Assembly: GCF_017980685.1 (NCBI RefSeq)
Contig: NZ_JACXXO010000001.1
Span: forward strand, 248,001-312,000
Source of the DNA: Pseudomonas iridis
GTDB taxonomy: Bacteria > Pseudomonadota > Gammaproteobacteria > Pseudomonadales > Pseudomonadaceae
Direction: 5' to 3'
DNA: 64,000 nucleotides
In this document: positions 24,963-34,024 of the stretch, one piece after another
How the letters are laid out: the number at the start of each line of letters is the position of its first letter
How positions within the stretch are numbered: position 1 is the first letter of the stretch
The notes under the pieces: generated by a model
What the model saw: the letters and a program-made list of their open reading frames with translations, nothing else
Databases searched by the model: none
Told to the model about the DNA's origin: nothing
Position numbers and translations under genes: made by a program

Positions 24963-25820
24963 TTATGCGGTGCGTCTGATACCCAGTCGGCTGATCCATA
25001 CAGCGGCAAGGATGACACTCCCGCCAAGGAACAACCTTCCCAGTTCCTCATGCTGATTCCAGATCAGCAGGTTCAGCAGCAACCCCACCGGCACATGCAG
25101 GTTGTTCATCACAGCCAATGTGCCGCCATTGACCATGCACGCTCCCTTGTTCCACCAGTACAAGCCCAGCGCGGTCGAGACCAGACCGAGGAACACCAGC
25201 ACACCCCATTGCAGCGGCGCCTCCGGCAGGAAGTTCGATTTGCCGAACAACAGAAACGCCGGCAGCACCACCGCCAGTGCGCCAAGGTAGAAGAAGCCAA
25301 AGCGCCGGTAATGCGGCAGATCGCTCGGGTGTTTGGCCACCAGATGCTTGTACAACACTTGCCCGGCGGCATAGGTGAAGTTGGCCAGTTGCAACAGCAG
25401 GAAGCCCATGAAGAAGTCCGGGTTGATCCGGTCGAAGCGAATCACCGCTGCGCCGCCCACCGCCACCAGTGCTGCGATCAGCGCCCACGGGTTAAAGCGC
25501 CGGTTCAAGGCATCTTCGATCAGGGTCACGTGCAGCGGCGTGAGGATGGTGAACAGCAGCACTTCCGGCACCGTCAACACGCGAAAGCTCAGGTACAGGC
25601 AGACGTAGGTCACGCCGAACTGCAACGCGCCGATCAGCAGCATGCCGCGCATGAACGCCGGCTCCACCGAACGCCAGCGAGTCAGCGGGATGAACACCAG
25701 CCCGGCCAGCACCACACGCACCAGCACCGCGAAGTAGCTGTCGACATGCCCCGCCAGGTATTCGCCGATCAGACTGAAGGAAAACGCCTGGATCAGCGTG
25801 ACAAAAAGTAGATAGCCCAT
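24963..25820 (-). CDS. EamA/DMT-family transporter (copy 2)
   Basis: 285 residues, ten membrane helices. The frame opens further upstream, but the ATG at 25820 has AGGGGCG in place and starts directly in the first helix (MGYLLFVTLIQAFSFSLIGEYLAG). The FEVL/VLTVPEVLLFTILTPLHVTLIED segment and GGAAVIRFDRINPDFFMGFLL mark the carboxylate/amino-acid transporter branch of DMT. Substrate unknown. Confidence 0.84.
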   Translation of the reverse strand: MGYLLFVTLIQAFSFSLIGEYLAGHVDSYFAVLVRVVLAGLVFIPLTRWRSVEPAFMRGMLLIGALQFGVTYVCLYLSFRVLTVPEVLLFTILTPLHVTLIEDALNRRFNPWALIAALVAVGGAAVIRFDRINPDFFMGFLLLQLANFTYAAGQVLYKHLVAKHPSDLPHYRRFGFFYLGALAVVLPAFLLFGKSNFLPEAPLQWGVLVFLGLVSTALGLYWWNKGACMVNGGTLAVMNNLHVPVGLLLNLLIWNQHEELGRLFLGGSVILAAVWISRLGIRRTA

Positions 25821-25932
25821 GATCGCCCCTGTTTTGAATGGCGGCGACGATAGCGGTTTTTTGGCTTCACTGCGAATCGACTGGATACGCACAAATCCCC
25901 TGTAGGGGCTGTGTCCGCCTGCAAATCCCGGG

Positions 25933-25972
25933 CAAAAAAAAGCCCGATCTCGCTAATGCGTTCAATCGGGCT
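25933..25972 (-). terminator. Intrinsic terminator downstream of azoR
   Basis: On the minus strand AGCCCGAT and ATCGGGCT form a stem with a 16-nt loop followed by eight T, about 110 nt past the azoreductase stop. Confidence 0.85.
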
Positions 25973-26080
25973 ACGGCACTCAGGAGCAACAAGTGCAAAG
26001 GGAGGTTCGATGCGCGTAAAGCCTTGAAGGGGTTGCGCCAGAGCACTAGAACATCCAGTGATTATCTGGCGATTAACATA

Positions 26081-26680
26081 TCAAGCGACCTGAGAAAGCC
26101 TGGCATTGGCCTGGTTCAGGCCCTTCTCCTGGAAGTCGCCGCCCAGGTTCATGCCTTCGGCGTGAATGAAGGTCACGTCGTGGATGCCGATGAAACCCAT
26201 CACCTGACGCAGGTACGGTTCCTGATGGTCGGCCGGGCCGCCAGCGTAGATGCCGCCGCGAGCCGTCAGCACGTAGGCACGCTTGCCGCTGAGCAGACCT
26301 TGCGGGCCGGTTTCGGTGTATTTGAATGTCACGCCGGCACGCAGCACATGGTCAAGCCAGGCCTTGAGGGTGCTGGGGATCGCGAAGTTGTACATCGGCG
26401 CGGCCATCACCAGCACATCAGCGGCGAGCAGCTCGTCGGTCAATTCGTTGGAGCGGTCCAGCGAAGACTGCTCGCTGTCATTGCGCTGTTCGGCAGGCTT
26501 CATCCAGCCGCCCAGCAGGTTGATATCGAGGTGTGGAACCGGGTTGACGGCAACGTCACGGACGGTGATCTGATCGGCCGGGTGCGCCGCTTTCCACTGA
26601 CTGATAAAGGTCTGGGTCAGTTGACGGGAAACCGAATCTTGCTGGCGGGCGCTGCTTTCGATGATCAGAACGCGGGACAT
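26081..26680 (-). CDS. azoR: FMN-dependent NADH-azoreductase
   Basis: 199 residues of the AzoR/AcpD flavodoxin-like family. The flavin-binding loop is seen as IIESSARQQDSVSRQL, followed by MAAPMYNFAIPSTLKAWLDHVLRAGVTFKYTETGPQGLL, the best-conserved family block, and TARGGIYAGGPADHQEPYLR. The enzyme reduces azo dyes and quinones with NADH as a cytosolic homodimer. It stands alone, with its own terminator. Confidence 0.92.
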   Translation of the reverse strand: MSRVLIIESSARQQDSVSRQLTQTFISQWKAAHPADQITVRDVAVNPVPHLDINLLGGWMKPAEQRNDSEQSSLDRSNELTDELLAADVLVMAAPMYNFAIPSTLKAWLDHVLRAGVTFKYTETGPQGLLSGKRAYVLTARGGIYAGGPADHQEPYLRQVMGFIGIHDVTFIHAEGMNLGGDFQEKGLNQANARLSQVA

Positions 26681-26805
26681 GTTGTGTAGCCTCCATCCGA
26701 GAATGTTGTAGGTCGATGGAGTAAAGGTTAAGCAGTATCGTATCGATGAAAAAGCGCAAATAATTGCTGCAAAGCATCGAATAATTCGTTTAGATGCATT
26801 CAGCC

Positions 26806-26896
26806 CTGCGGGAGCGAGCCTGCTCGCGAATACGCAATATCAGTCGGCACACACGTTGACTGATCCAGCGCATTCGCGAGCAGGCTCGCTCCCACA
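26806..26896. repeat. REPIN, class B
   Basis: Class B inverted pair between azoR's upstream region and the 104-residue exported protein gene; left end has CTGCGGGAGCG. Confidence 0.92.
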
Positions 26897-26907
26897 AGGG
26901 ACTGGTA

Positions 26908-27222
26908 CTACTTCGGCGTGCAGGTCAGCTTGATGCGCAGCTTGATGATCTCGCGGGTGAACTTGGCCGTGGCGTTCTTGTGTTTGCCGGCGGGCACATC
27001 GATGGTACGGGTGCGTGGCGCTTCCGGACCATTATTGAACACCGCTTTGCAGGTCGCATCGACATCGCCGTAGTTGGCCACCCGAATCGAGCCAATGTCG
27101 TTATCGGTGTCGAAGGTCTCGTAGTCGATCTTCATGTCGTTGAGGTCTTTCTGCACGTCGATCGGATACGCAAACGCCGTCAGCGGCAGCAGCGCCAGCA
27201 GCACACAACAGAATTTTTTCAT
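26908..27222 (-). CDS. Small exported beta-rich protein, unknown
   Basis: 104 residues. Signal peptide MKKFCCVLLALLPLTAFA, mature start YPIDVQKDLN. The mature part reads like a small immunoglobulin-type sheet (SIRVANYGDVDATCKAVFNNGPEAPRTRTIDVPAGKHKNATAKF) with two cysteines able to pair (one in DATCKAVF, one in LTCTPK). Similar proteins in Pseudomonas carry a misleading phosphoglycerate-kinase label in some annotations; nothing here supports that. Divergent from the LysR gene with 49 nt between starts. Function unknown. Confidence 0.75.
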   Translation of the reverse strand: MKKFCCVLLALLPLTAFAYPIDVQKDLNDMKIDYETFDTDNDIGSIRVANYGDVDATCKAVFNNGPEAPRTRTIDVPAGKHKNATAKFTREIIKLRIKLTCTPK

Positions 27223-27271
27223 TCGGCAGTCTCCATAAGGGACAGCCAGCTTAGGACAAGAGGAGCTATTG

Positions 27272-28195
27272 ATGAAAGCGCCCCGCGTGACCCTTGATCA
27301 ATGGCGAACATTGCAGGCCGTGGTCGACCACGGCGGATTCGCCCAGGCCGCCGAGGCTTTGCACCGTTCGCAATCGTCGGTGAGCTACACCGTCGCCCGC
27401 ATGCAGGACCAACTCGGTGTGCCGTTGCTGCGCATCGACGGGCGTAAAGCAGTGCTCACCGAGGCCGGCGGCGTACTGCTGCGCCGCTCGCGACAACTGG
27501 TGAAACAGGCCAGCCAACTGGAGGACCTCGCCCACCACATGGAGCAAGGTTGGGAAGCCGAAGTACGTTTGGTCGTCGATGCGGCTTACCCCAGCGCTCG
27601 CCTCGTCCGCGCACTGACCGCGTTCATGCCGCAAAGCCGTGGCTGCCGGGTACGCCTGCGCGAAGAAGTGCTGTCGGGCGTGGAGGAAGTCTTGCTTGAA
27701 GGCGTGGCTGACCTGGCCATCACCGGGTTCAGCATTCCCGGTTACCTCGGCGCAGAATTGAGCGATGTCGAGTTCGTTGCCGTCGCCCACCCGGAACATC
27801 CCTTGCATCGTTTGAACCGCGAACTGAGCTTCCAGGACCTGGAAACCCAGATGCAAGTGGTTATCCGTGACTCCGGCCGCCAACAACCACGGGATGTCGG
27901 CTGGCTCGGCGCGGAACAGCGCTGGACCGTCGGCAGTCTCGCCACCGCCGCAACCTTCGTCAGCAGCGGCCTGGGATTTGCCTGGTTACCACGGCACATG
28001 ATCGAACGGGAATTGAAAGAAGGCTCGCTCAAGCTGCTACCGTTGGATCAGGGTGGCAGTCGCAACCCGAGTTTCTATCTGTACTCGAACAAGGACAAAC
28101 CGCTGGGCCCGGCGACGCAAATCCTCATCGAACTGCTGCGCACCTTCGACACGTTGCCGCTGGATGCACCGTTCGCCGCCCCTGAACAAGCCTGA
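27272..28195 (+). CDS. LysR-family regulator upstream of an alpha/beta hydrolase
   Basis: 307 residues; winged helix VTLDQWRTLQAVVDHGGFAQAAEALHRSQSSVSYTVARMQDQLG, then an effector domain. The ATG at 27272 follows AGGAG by 6 nt. It lies 14 nt before the hydrolase gene on the same strand, so it appears cotranscribed rather than divergent from its neighbour, unusual for LysR. It may instead regulate the divergent small exported protein gene, 49 nt away. Confidence 0.87.
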   Translation: MKAPRVTLDQWRTLQAVVDHGGFAQAAEALHRSQSSVSYTVARMQDQLGVPLLRIDGRKAVLTEAGGVLLRRSRQLVKQASQLEDLAHHMEQGWEAEVRLVVDAAYPSARLVRALTAFMPQSRGCRVRLREEVLSGVEEVLLEGVADLAITGFSIPGYLGAELSDVEFVAVAHPEHPLHRLNRELSFQDLETQMQVVIRDSGRQQPRDVGWLGAEQRWTVGSLATAATFVSSGLGFAWLPRHMIERELKEGSLKLLPLDQGGSRNPSFYLYSNKDKPLGPATQILIELLRTFDTLPLDAPFAAPEQA

Positions 28196-28209
28196 CACGG
28201 AGTTCACCG

Positions 28210-29013
28210 ATGGCGTATTTCGAACACGACGGTTGCAACCTGCACTACGAGGAATATGGCCACGGCACACCGCTGTTGCTGGTCCACGGGCTCGGCTCGA
28301 GCACGCTGGACTGGGAAATGCAGATTCCTGCGCTGGCCGCACGCTACCGGGTGATCGTCCCGGACATCCGCGGCCACGGGCGCTCGGACAAACCCCGGGA
28401 GCGCTATAGCATCGCCGGGTTCAGCGCCGATCTGGTCGCACTGATCGAGCACTTGAACCTCGGCCCGGTGCACTACATTGGCCTGTCCATGGGCGGCATG
28501 ATCGGTTTCCAGCTGGGTGTCGATCAGCCGCAACTGCTCAAGAGTCTGACCATCGTCAACAGCGCGCCCGAGGTCAAACTGCGTTCGCGCGATGACTATT
28601 GGCAGTGGTTCAAACGCTGGAGCCTGATGCGCGTGCTCAGCCTGGCAACTATCGGCAAGGCATTGGGCAGCAAGCTTTTCCCCAAGCCGGAACAGGCCGA
28701 TCTGCGGCAGAAAATGGCCGAACGCTGGGCAAAAAACGACAAACGTGCTTATCTCGCCAGCTTCGATGCGATTGTTGGCTGGGGCGTTCAGGAACGACTT
28801 TCCCGAGTGACCTGTCCAACGCTCATCGTCAGCGCCGACCGTGACTACACACCCGTCACGCTGAAAGAAACCTATGTAAAACTGCTGCCCGATGCGCGGC
28901 TGGTGGTGATCGCCGATTCGCGCCACGCCACCCCGCTCGATCAACCCGAACGCTTCAATCAAACGCTGCTGGAGTTTCTCGCCGCAGCCGATATTCATCC
29001 TCAGGATCACTGA
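28210..29013 (+). CDS. Alpha/beta hydrolase
   Basis: 267 residues. Oxyanion-hole HGLGSS, nucleophile elbow GLSMGG with S93, an acidic residue in SADRDYTP (D210 or D212) and H239 in SRHATP complete the catalytic triad. The cap domain between about residues 125 and 190 is helical. No signal peptide, so cytosolic. Substrate unknown; the fold resembles 3-oxoadipate enol-lactonase and related esterases, but no pathway neighbour supports one. The gene ends 3 nt before ppiA. Confidence 0.87.
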   Translation: MAYFEHDGCNLHYEEYGHGTPLLLVHGLGSSTLDWEMQIPALAARYRVIVPDIRGHGRSDKPRERYSIAGFSADLVALIEHLNLGPVHYIGLSMGGMIGFQLGVDQPQLLKSLTIVNSAPEVKLRSRDDYWQWFKRWSLMRVLSLATIGKALGSKLFPKPEQADLRQKMAERWAKNDKRAYLASFDAIVGWGVQERLSRVTCPTLIVSADRDYTPVTLKETYVKLLPDARLVVIADSRHATPLDQPERFNQTLLEFLAAADIHPQDH

Positions 29014-29016
29014 CCC

Positions 29017-29580
29017 ATGCTGAAAAAAATCGCCCTCGCCGCCGGTACCGTGCTGTTTGCCGCCAACCTGATGGCTGCCACCCCGGCCAAAGCGCCGCAC
29101 GTGCTGCTGGACACCACCAACGGCCAGATTGAAATCGAACTGGACCCGGTCAAGGCGCCGATCAGTACCAAGAACTTCCTGGAGTACGTCGACAGCGGCT
29201 TCTACACCAACACGATTTTTCACCGTGTGATCCCGGGCTTCATGGCTCAGGGCGGTGGTTTCACCCAGCAAATGCAGCAGAAAGAAACCAAGGCGCCGAT
29301 CAAGAACGAAGCCAGCAACGGCCTGCACAACGTTCGCGGCACCTTGTCGATGGCGCGCACCTCCAACCCGGATTCGGCCACCAGCCAGTTCTTCATCAAC
29401 GTGGCTGACAACGCTTTCCTCGACCCGGGCCGTGATGCCGGTTACGCGGTGTTCGCCAAAGTGGTCAAGGGCATGGACGTGGTCGACATCATCGTCAACT
29501 CGCAAACCACCACCAAAAGCGGCATGCAAAACGTGCCTGTCGACCCTGTGATCATCAAGTCGGCCAAACGCATCGACTAA
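29017..29580 (+). CDS. ppiA: Periplasmic peptidyl-prolyl isomerase, cyclophilin A
   Basis: 187 residues with a signal peptide ([19 protein letters not shown]) and a bacterial cyclophilin domain: [45 protein letters not shown] (active-site region), and [21 protein letters not shown]. Catalyses cis-trans isomerisation of proline bonds in the periplasm. The third gene of a compact LysR-hydrolase-ppiA run. Confidence 0.92.
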   Translation: MLKKIALAAGTVLFAANLMAATPAKAPHVLLDTTNGQIEIELDPVKAPISTKNFLEYVDSGFYTNTIFHRVIPGFMAQGGGFTQQMQQKETKAPIKNEASNGLHNVRGTLSMARTSNPDSATSQFFINVADNAFLDPGRDAGYAVFAKVVKGMDVVDIIVNSQTTTKSGMQNVPVDPVIIKSAKRID

Positions 29581-29667
29581 GTTTCGCGGGGCATTTCGAG
29601 CGGCGGCGGCCTCGGGCCACGCCGCTCACACTGATAAAAGGAGAGCCCGTATCCGGGCGATTATCTG

Positions 29668-31500
29668 ATGCTCTATCGCCGTTTCGAACAACTGATCGAC
29701 ATATTTCGCGACGCCCCGACGGCGGCCCCTCCAGATCGTGTCTGGCCCTTCTATACCTATTACCTGAAGCAGGTCTGGCCGAGTTTCGCCGCCCTGCTGG
29801 TCGTTGGCCTGTTTGCCGCGCTGATCGAAGTGGCGCTGTTCAGTTACCTGAGCCGCATCATCGACCTGGCCCAAGGCACACCCAACCCGAATTTCTTCAG
29901 CGACCACGCCCTCGAACTGACGTGGATGGTGGTGGTTGCGCTGGTCCTGCGGCCGATTTTCTTTGGTCTGCACGATCTGCTGGTGCACCAGACCCTGAGC
30001 CCCGGCATGACCAGCATGATCCGCTGGCAGAACCACAGTTATGTACTCAAGCAGAGCCTGAACTTCTTTCAGAACGACTTCGCCGGGCGCATCGCCCAGC
30101 GCATCATGCAGACCGGCAACTCGCTGCGTGATTCAGCGGTGCAAGCCGTCGATGCGTTGTGGCATGTGGTGATCTATGCGATCAGCGCACTGGTGCTGTT
30201 CGCCGAGGCCGACTGGCGCCTGATGATCCCGCTGCTGGTGTGGATCGCCGCTTACATCGGCGCGCTCTACTACTTCGTGCCCCGGGTCAAAGAGCGCTCG
30301 GTGGAAGCCTCCGACGCGCGCTCGAAACTGATGGGGCGGATCGTCGACGGCTACACCAACATCGCCACACTGAAGCTGTTTGCCCACACCAACTTCGAAC
30401 AGCATTACGCCAAGGAAGCCATCGAAGAACAAACCGTCAAGGCGCAAATGGCTGGCCGCGTGGTCACCAGCATGGACGTGGCGATTACCACCATGAACGG
30501 CTTGCTGATCGTTGGCACCACCGCCCTGGCGCTGTGGTTGTGGACGCAATCGTTGATCACCGTCGGGGCCATTGCCTTGGCGACTGGCCTGGTGATCCGC
30601 ATCGTCAATATGTCCGGCTGGATCATGTGGGTGGTCACCGGCATCTTCGAAAACATCGGCATGGTCCAGGACGGTTTGCGCACCATCTCGCAACCGGTCA
30701 GCGTCACCGATCAGGAGCAGGCCAAACCGCTGGCCGTGGCCAATGGCGAAGTGCGTTTCGAGCATGTGGATTTTCACTACGGCAAGAAGCGCGGGATCAT
30801 CGGCGACCTCAACCTGACCATCAAACCGGGTGAAAAAATCGGTCTGATCGGCCCGTCCGGTGCAGGCAAATCGACTCTGGTCAACCTGCTGCTGCGCCTC
30901 TACGACGTCGAGGGTGGGCGCATCCTGATCGACGGCCAGAACATCGCCGAAGTCGGCCAGGAAAGCCTGCGCGCACGTATCGGCATGATTACCCAGGACA
31001 CCTCGCTGCTGCACCGTTCGATCCGCGACAACTTGTTGTACGGCAAACCTGATGCAACCGATGCCGAACTCTGGGACGCAGTGCACAAGGCCCGCGCCGA
31101 CGAGTTCATTCCGTTGTTGTCCGACGCAGAAGGCCGCACCGGGTTTGACGCCCATGTCGGCGAGCGCGGCGTGAAGCTGTCGGGTGGCCAGCGTCAGCGC
31201 ATCGCAATTGCCCGAGTACTGCTCAAGGACGCGCCGATCCTGATCATGGACGAAGCGACCTCGGCACTCGACTCGGAAGTTGAAGCGGCGATCCAGGAAA
31301 GCCTGGAAACCCTGATGCAGGGCAAAACCGTGATCGCGATTGCCCACCGCCTCTCGACCATCGCCCGGATGGATCGCTTGGTGGTGCTGGAAAACGGCAA
31401 GATCGCCGAGAGCGGCACCCACGCTGAACTGCTGGCTCACCGTGGTTTGTATGCCCGGTTGTGGGCGCATCAGACCGGGGGGTTTGTCGGGATCGATTGA
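29668..31500 (+). CDS. ABC exporter, fused permease and ATPase
   Basis: 610 residues: six membrane helices (about residues 35-330) and a nucleotide-binding domain with Walker A GPSGAGKST, Q-loop ITQDTSLLHRSI, signature LSGGQRQRIA, Walker B ILIMDEATSALD and switch H in IAIAHRLST. A half-transporter working as a homodimer, in the MsbA/multidrug-exporter group, but the N-terminal 30 residues (LIDIFRDAPTAAPPDRVWPFYTYYLK) mark a subgroup different from MsbA. Substrate unknown. Ribosome site is weak. A class B REPIN and a terminator follow. Confidence 0.88.
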   Translation: MLYRRFEQLIDIFRDAPTAAPPDRVWPFYTYYLKQVWPSFAALLVVGLFAALIEVALFSYLSRIIDLAQGTPNPNFFSDHALELTWMVVVALVLRPIFFGLHDLLVHQTLSPGMTSMIRWQNHSYVLKQSLNFFQNDFAGRIAQRIMQTGNSLRDSAVQAVDALWHVVIYAISALVLFAEADWRLMIPLLVWIAAYIGALYYFVPRVKERSVEASDARSKLMGRIVDGYTNIATLKLFAHTNFEQHYAKEAIEEQTVKAQMAGRVVTSMDVAITTMNGLLIVGTTALALWLWTQSLITVGAIALATGLVIRIVNMSGWIMWVVTGIFENIGMVQDGLRTISQPVSVTDQEQAKPLAVANGEVRFEHVDFHYGKKRGIIGDLNLTIKPGEKIGLIGPSGAGKSTLVNLLLRLYDVEGGRILIDGQNIAEVGQESLRARIGMITQDTSLLHRSIRDNLLYGKPDATDAELWDAVHKARADEFIPLLSDAEGRTGFDAHVGERGVKLSGGQRQRIAIARVLLKDAPILIMDEATSALDSEVEAAIQESLETLMQGKTVIAIAHRLSTIARMDRLVVLENGKIAESGTHAELLAHRGLYARLWAHQTGGFVGID

Positions 31501-31523
31501 TCATTGGGTCAATACAATTCCAA

Positions 31524-31612
31524 TGTGGGAGCGAGCCTGCTCGCGAAGGCGGAGTGTCAGACACCATCGTTGTTGTCAGACATACCGCTTTCGCGAGCAG
31601 GCTCGCTCCCAC
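31524..31612. repeat. REPIN, class B
   Basis: Class B inverted pair starting 23 nt after the ABC exporter stop. Confidence 0.93.
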
Positions 31613-31643
31613 CGGATTTGCAATGATCCTGAACGACTGAAAT

Positions 31644-31683
31644 CCGCCACGGCCCTTTAACCACGGGCGCTGGCGGTTTTTTT
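31644..31683 (+). terminator. Intrinsic terminator
   Basis: CCGCCA-cg-GCCC / GGGC-gc-TGGCGG with a 9-nt loop and seven T, downstream of the ABC exporter and REPIN. Confidence 0.85.
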
Positions 31684-31725
31684 CGCCTGCTGGAAATCCG
31701 TGGAAAGCGTGCTGTACTCAGCGAA

Positions 31726-31797
31726 GGTTCCAGCAGGGAACCTGTCGTAAGTCCGCAAGGACGCGCAACTCGATGCAGTCTCGATAGCAAGCCTATC
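31726..31797 (+). promoter_or_regulatory. Structured leader upstream of aqpZ
   Basis: Three small hairpins in a row: GGTTCC/GGAACC (31726-31742), GTCC-GCAA-GGAC with a GNRA tetraloop (31751-31762) and GATAG-CAAGC-CTATC (31783-31797). The last one abuts the AAGGA ribosome site. Candidate cis-regulatory RNA; no known class recognised. Confidence 0.4.
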
Positions 31798-31810
31798 AAG
31801 GACTCTTCTC

Positions 31811-32506
31811 ATGTCTTTGTTCAAACGTTCAGTTACGGAGTTGCTGGGTACGTTCTGGCTGGTGTTGGGCGGTTGTGGCAGTGCGGTGATCGCCGCCTCT
31901 TCACCTTTGGGAATCGGGATGCTGGGGGTCGCCCTGGCGTTTGGTCTGACGGTGCTGACCATGGCCTTTGCCATCGGCCACATCAGCGGTTGTCATCTCA
32001 ACCCGGCCGTGTCGGTAGGCCTGTTTGTCGGCGGTCGTTTTCCGGCCCGGGAACTGCCCGCCTACATCATCGCCCAGGTGCTGGGCGGGATTCTGGCGGC
32101 AGCGCTGCTTTACTACATCGCAAGCGGCAGGGAGGGTTTCGACATTGCCGCCGGTTTGGCCTCCAATGGTTATGGCGAGCATTCGCCCGGCAAGTATTCG
32201 ATGGCTGCCGGATTTGTCACCGAGCTGGTGATGACCGCGATGTTTGTGATCATCATTCTGGGCGCCACCGACAAACGGGCTCCGCCAGGGCTGGCACCGA
32301 TCGCCATCGGCCTCGCGCTGACGTTGATCCACCTGATCTCGATTCCAGTGACCAACACCTCGGTCAACCCGGCCCGCAGCACCGGGCCGGCGCTGATGGT
32401 CGGCGGCTGGGCGATCGCGCAGTTGTGGATGTTCTGGGTCGCGCCGTTGATTGGCGCGGTGGTCGGTGGCGGGATCTATCGCTGGTTGGGCAAAGAGGAA
32501 ACCTGA
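31811..32506 (+). CDS. aqpZ: Aquaporin Z
   Basis: 231 residues, six membrane helices and both NPA boxes: HLNPAVSVG (residues 64-66 for NPA) and [11 protein letters not shown] in the second half. The selectivity-filter arginine follows the second NPA (NPAR), and the neighbouring small residues fit a water-specific channel rather than GlpF. AAGGA lies eight bases before the ATG. Fast osmotic water flow across the inner membrane. The preceding leader has unusual hairpins. Confidence 0.93.
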   Translation: MSLFKRSVTELLGTFWLVLGGCGSAVIAASSPLGIGMLGVALAFGLTVLTMAFAIGHISGCHLNPAVSVGLFVGGRFPARELPAYIIAQVLGGILAAALLYYIASGREGFDIAAGLASNGYGEHSPGKYSMAAGFVTELVMTAMFVIIILGATDKRAPPGLAPIAIGLALTLIHLISIPVTNTSVNPARSTGPALMVGGWAIAQLWMFWVAPLIGAVVGGGIYRWLGKEET

Positions 32507-32525
32507 GGGATGCCTGAGCTCCCTT

Positions 32526-32611
32526 TGTAGGAGCTGCCGAAGGCTGCGATCTTTTGATCTTGATGTTCAAAAAACCAGATCAAAAGATCGCAGCCTTCGG
32601 CAGCTCCTACA
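32526..32611. repeat. REPIN, class A
   Basis: Well-conserved class A inverted pair between the convergent aqpZ and acyltransferase genes; it ends 6 nt before the latter's stop codon. Confidence 0.94.
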
Positions 32612-32617
32612 GGGGAT

Positions 32618-33742
32618 CTAGGTTTGGCGGTAGGGCAAGGCTGTTTTTGCTTCCTCGGCATAGGCCAGAACGCCAGCGCGTTCCTGTTTCAGGAAATCCT
32701 TCACCGCGGCTTTCAATCCGGGATGGCGCAGGTAATGCCATGAATGCGTGATCACCGGTTCAAAGCCACGAATCAGTTTGTGCTCGCCCTGAGCACCGGC
32801 ATCGAATCGCTGATAACCCTGGGCAATCGCGTAGTCCATGCCCTGATAAAAACAGGTTTCGAAGTGCAGCCGATCAAACTCGGCCAGACAGCCCCAATAA
32901 CGTCCGTAAAAACTGTCGCCCCCCACCAGACTGAACGCCATGGCCACCGGCCGTGAGCCCTGTTTGGCCAGCACTACGCGAATCGCTTCGGGCATGCGCT
33001 CGGCCAACAGACTGAAAAACTCCCGGGTCAGATACGGCGTTTGCCGACGCACCGCGTAGGTATTGGCGTAGCAGGCGTAGACGAAATCCCACTGCGCCTC
33101 GTCCAGCGCTCCTCCCTCCAGCCATTCAAACTCGAAGCCCTGCCCCGCCACTTGCTCGCGTTCCTTGCGCATCTGTTTGCGCTTGCGCGAAGCGAGCACG
33201 TCGAGGAAATCCTGAAAGTCGCGATAGCCGCGATTCTGCCAGTGATACTGACAGCCAATGCGCTGCAACCAGCCCGGCTGTTCGGCCATGGCGGCGTCGG
33301 TGAACGCATCGGTGAAATTGATGTGGGCACTGGAAAGCGCTTCTATTTCCAGATAACCGGGCAGGCTCTTGAGCAGCTCGAAACCGTCCTCGACCCTGGC
33401 GGCCAGCAGCCTCGGCCCACTGACGGGACTGAACGGCACCGCCGTCAAAAGCTTGGGGTAGTAATCGATTCCGGCGCGGGCACAGGCATCGGCCCAGCCA
33501 TGATCGAACACGTACTCGCCGTAGGAATGCCACTTGCGATAACTGGGCAGCGCCGCGACCAGCCGATCGTCTTCGATATGCAGCAAATGCTCCGGCTGCC
33601 AACCGGAGTGGGGGCCGACGCTGCCGCTGTCTTCCAATGCACTGAGAAACGCATGGCGCAGAAAGGGCTGATTGTCCGGCACCAGTGCATCCCAGGCATG
33701 TGAGGAAATTTCTGACAGGTTTTGCAGACGTTGCAACGGCAT
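32618..33742 (-). CDS. FemAB/GNAT-like acyltransferase (DUF482 type)
   Basis: 374 residues. Two GNAT-like halves of the PF04339 (DUF482, peptidogalycan-biosynthesis-like) type: the start ISSHAWDALVPDNQPFLRHAFLSALEDSGSVG, SPVSGPRLLA, CQYHWQNRGYRDFQDFLDVLASRKRKQMRKEREQV and ending FDAGAQGEHKLIRGFEPVITHSWHYLRHP, which are the strong family blocks. A longer frame exists, but the ATG at 33742 has GGAG at eight bases and fits the family. Substrate unproven; N-acyl transfer is assumed from the fold. Confidence 0.85.
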   Translation of the reverse strand: MPLQRLQNLSEISSHAWDALVPDNQPFLRHAFLSALEDSGSVGPHSGWQPEHLLHIEDDRLVAALPSYRKWHSYGEYVFDHGWADACARAGIDYYPKLLTAVPFSPVSGPRLLAARVEDGFELLKSLPGYLEIEALSSAHINFTDAFTDAAMAEQPGWLQRIGCQYHWQNRGYRDFQDFLDVLASRKRKQMRKEREQVAGQGFEFEWLEGGALDEAQWDFVYACYANTYAVRRQTPYLTREFFSLLAERMPEAIRVVLAKQGSRPVAMAFSLVGGDSFYGRYWGCLAEFDRLHFETCFYQGMDYAIAQGYQRFDAGAQGEHKLIRGFEPVITHSWHYLRHPGLKAAVKDFLKQERAGVLAYAEEAKTALPYRQT

Positions 33743-33933
33743 CAACAAGCTCTCCACAACAGGACTCCAGCGCCCGGCGAGTATCGCCGATTGCGCCGCA
33801 ATGCACACCCGCAATCGGCCGACAGCGCTCTAGATCAATAGTTCGCGATCGACGCACACGGTCATCATCTTGCCATCACTGTGCCACCGCACTGTCATAA
33901 ACCATCGCGATACTGGCGCCTGTTTTTAGAGCG

Positions 33934-33949
33934 CCGGGTTCTAACCCGG
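33934..33949. promoter_or_regulatory. Perfect 7-2-7 palindrome upstream of the porin gene
   Basis: CCGGGTTCTAACCCGG, 76 nt before the porin ATG. It could be an operator or the base of a leader hairpin; no family is recognised. Confidence 0.35.
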
Positions 33950-34024
33950 ACACTGTTTTCCGACCTCGATTGTCGGTTGTGCCCAGGATGGTCAAGCCAT
34001 CCCCTCTCATCTTCGGAGATTGCT

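Larger units (their letters stand above)
31501..31810. other. Intergenic gap: REPIN, terminator and aqpZ leader
   Basis: No ORF. From left to right: class B REPIN (31524-31612), an intrinsic terminator (31644-31683), and a hairpin-rich leader up to the aqpZ ribosome site (31726-31797). Confidence 0.75.

Noticed and set aside
26908-27222. Phosphoglycerate-kinase-like label for the 104-residue protein
   Set aside because: The protein is exported and far too short, with no kinase motif.
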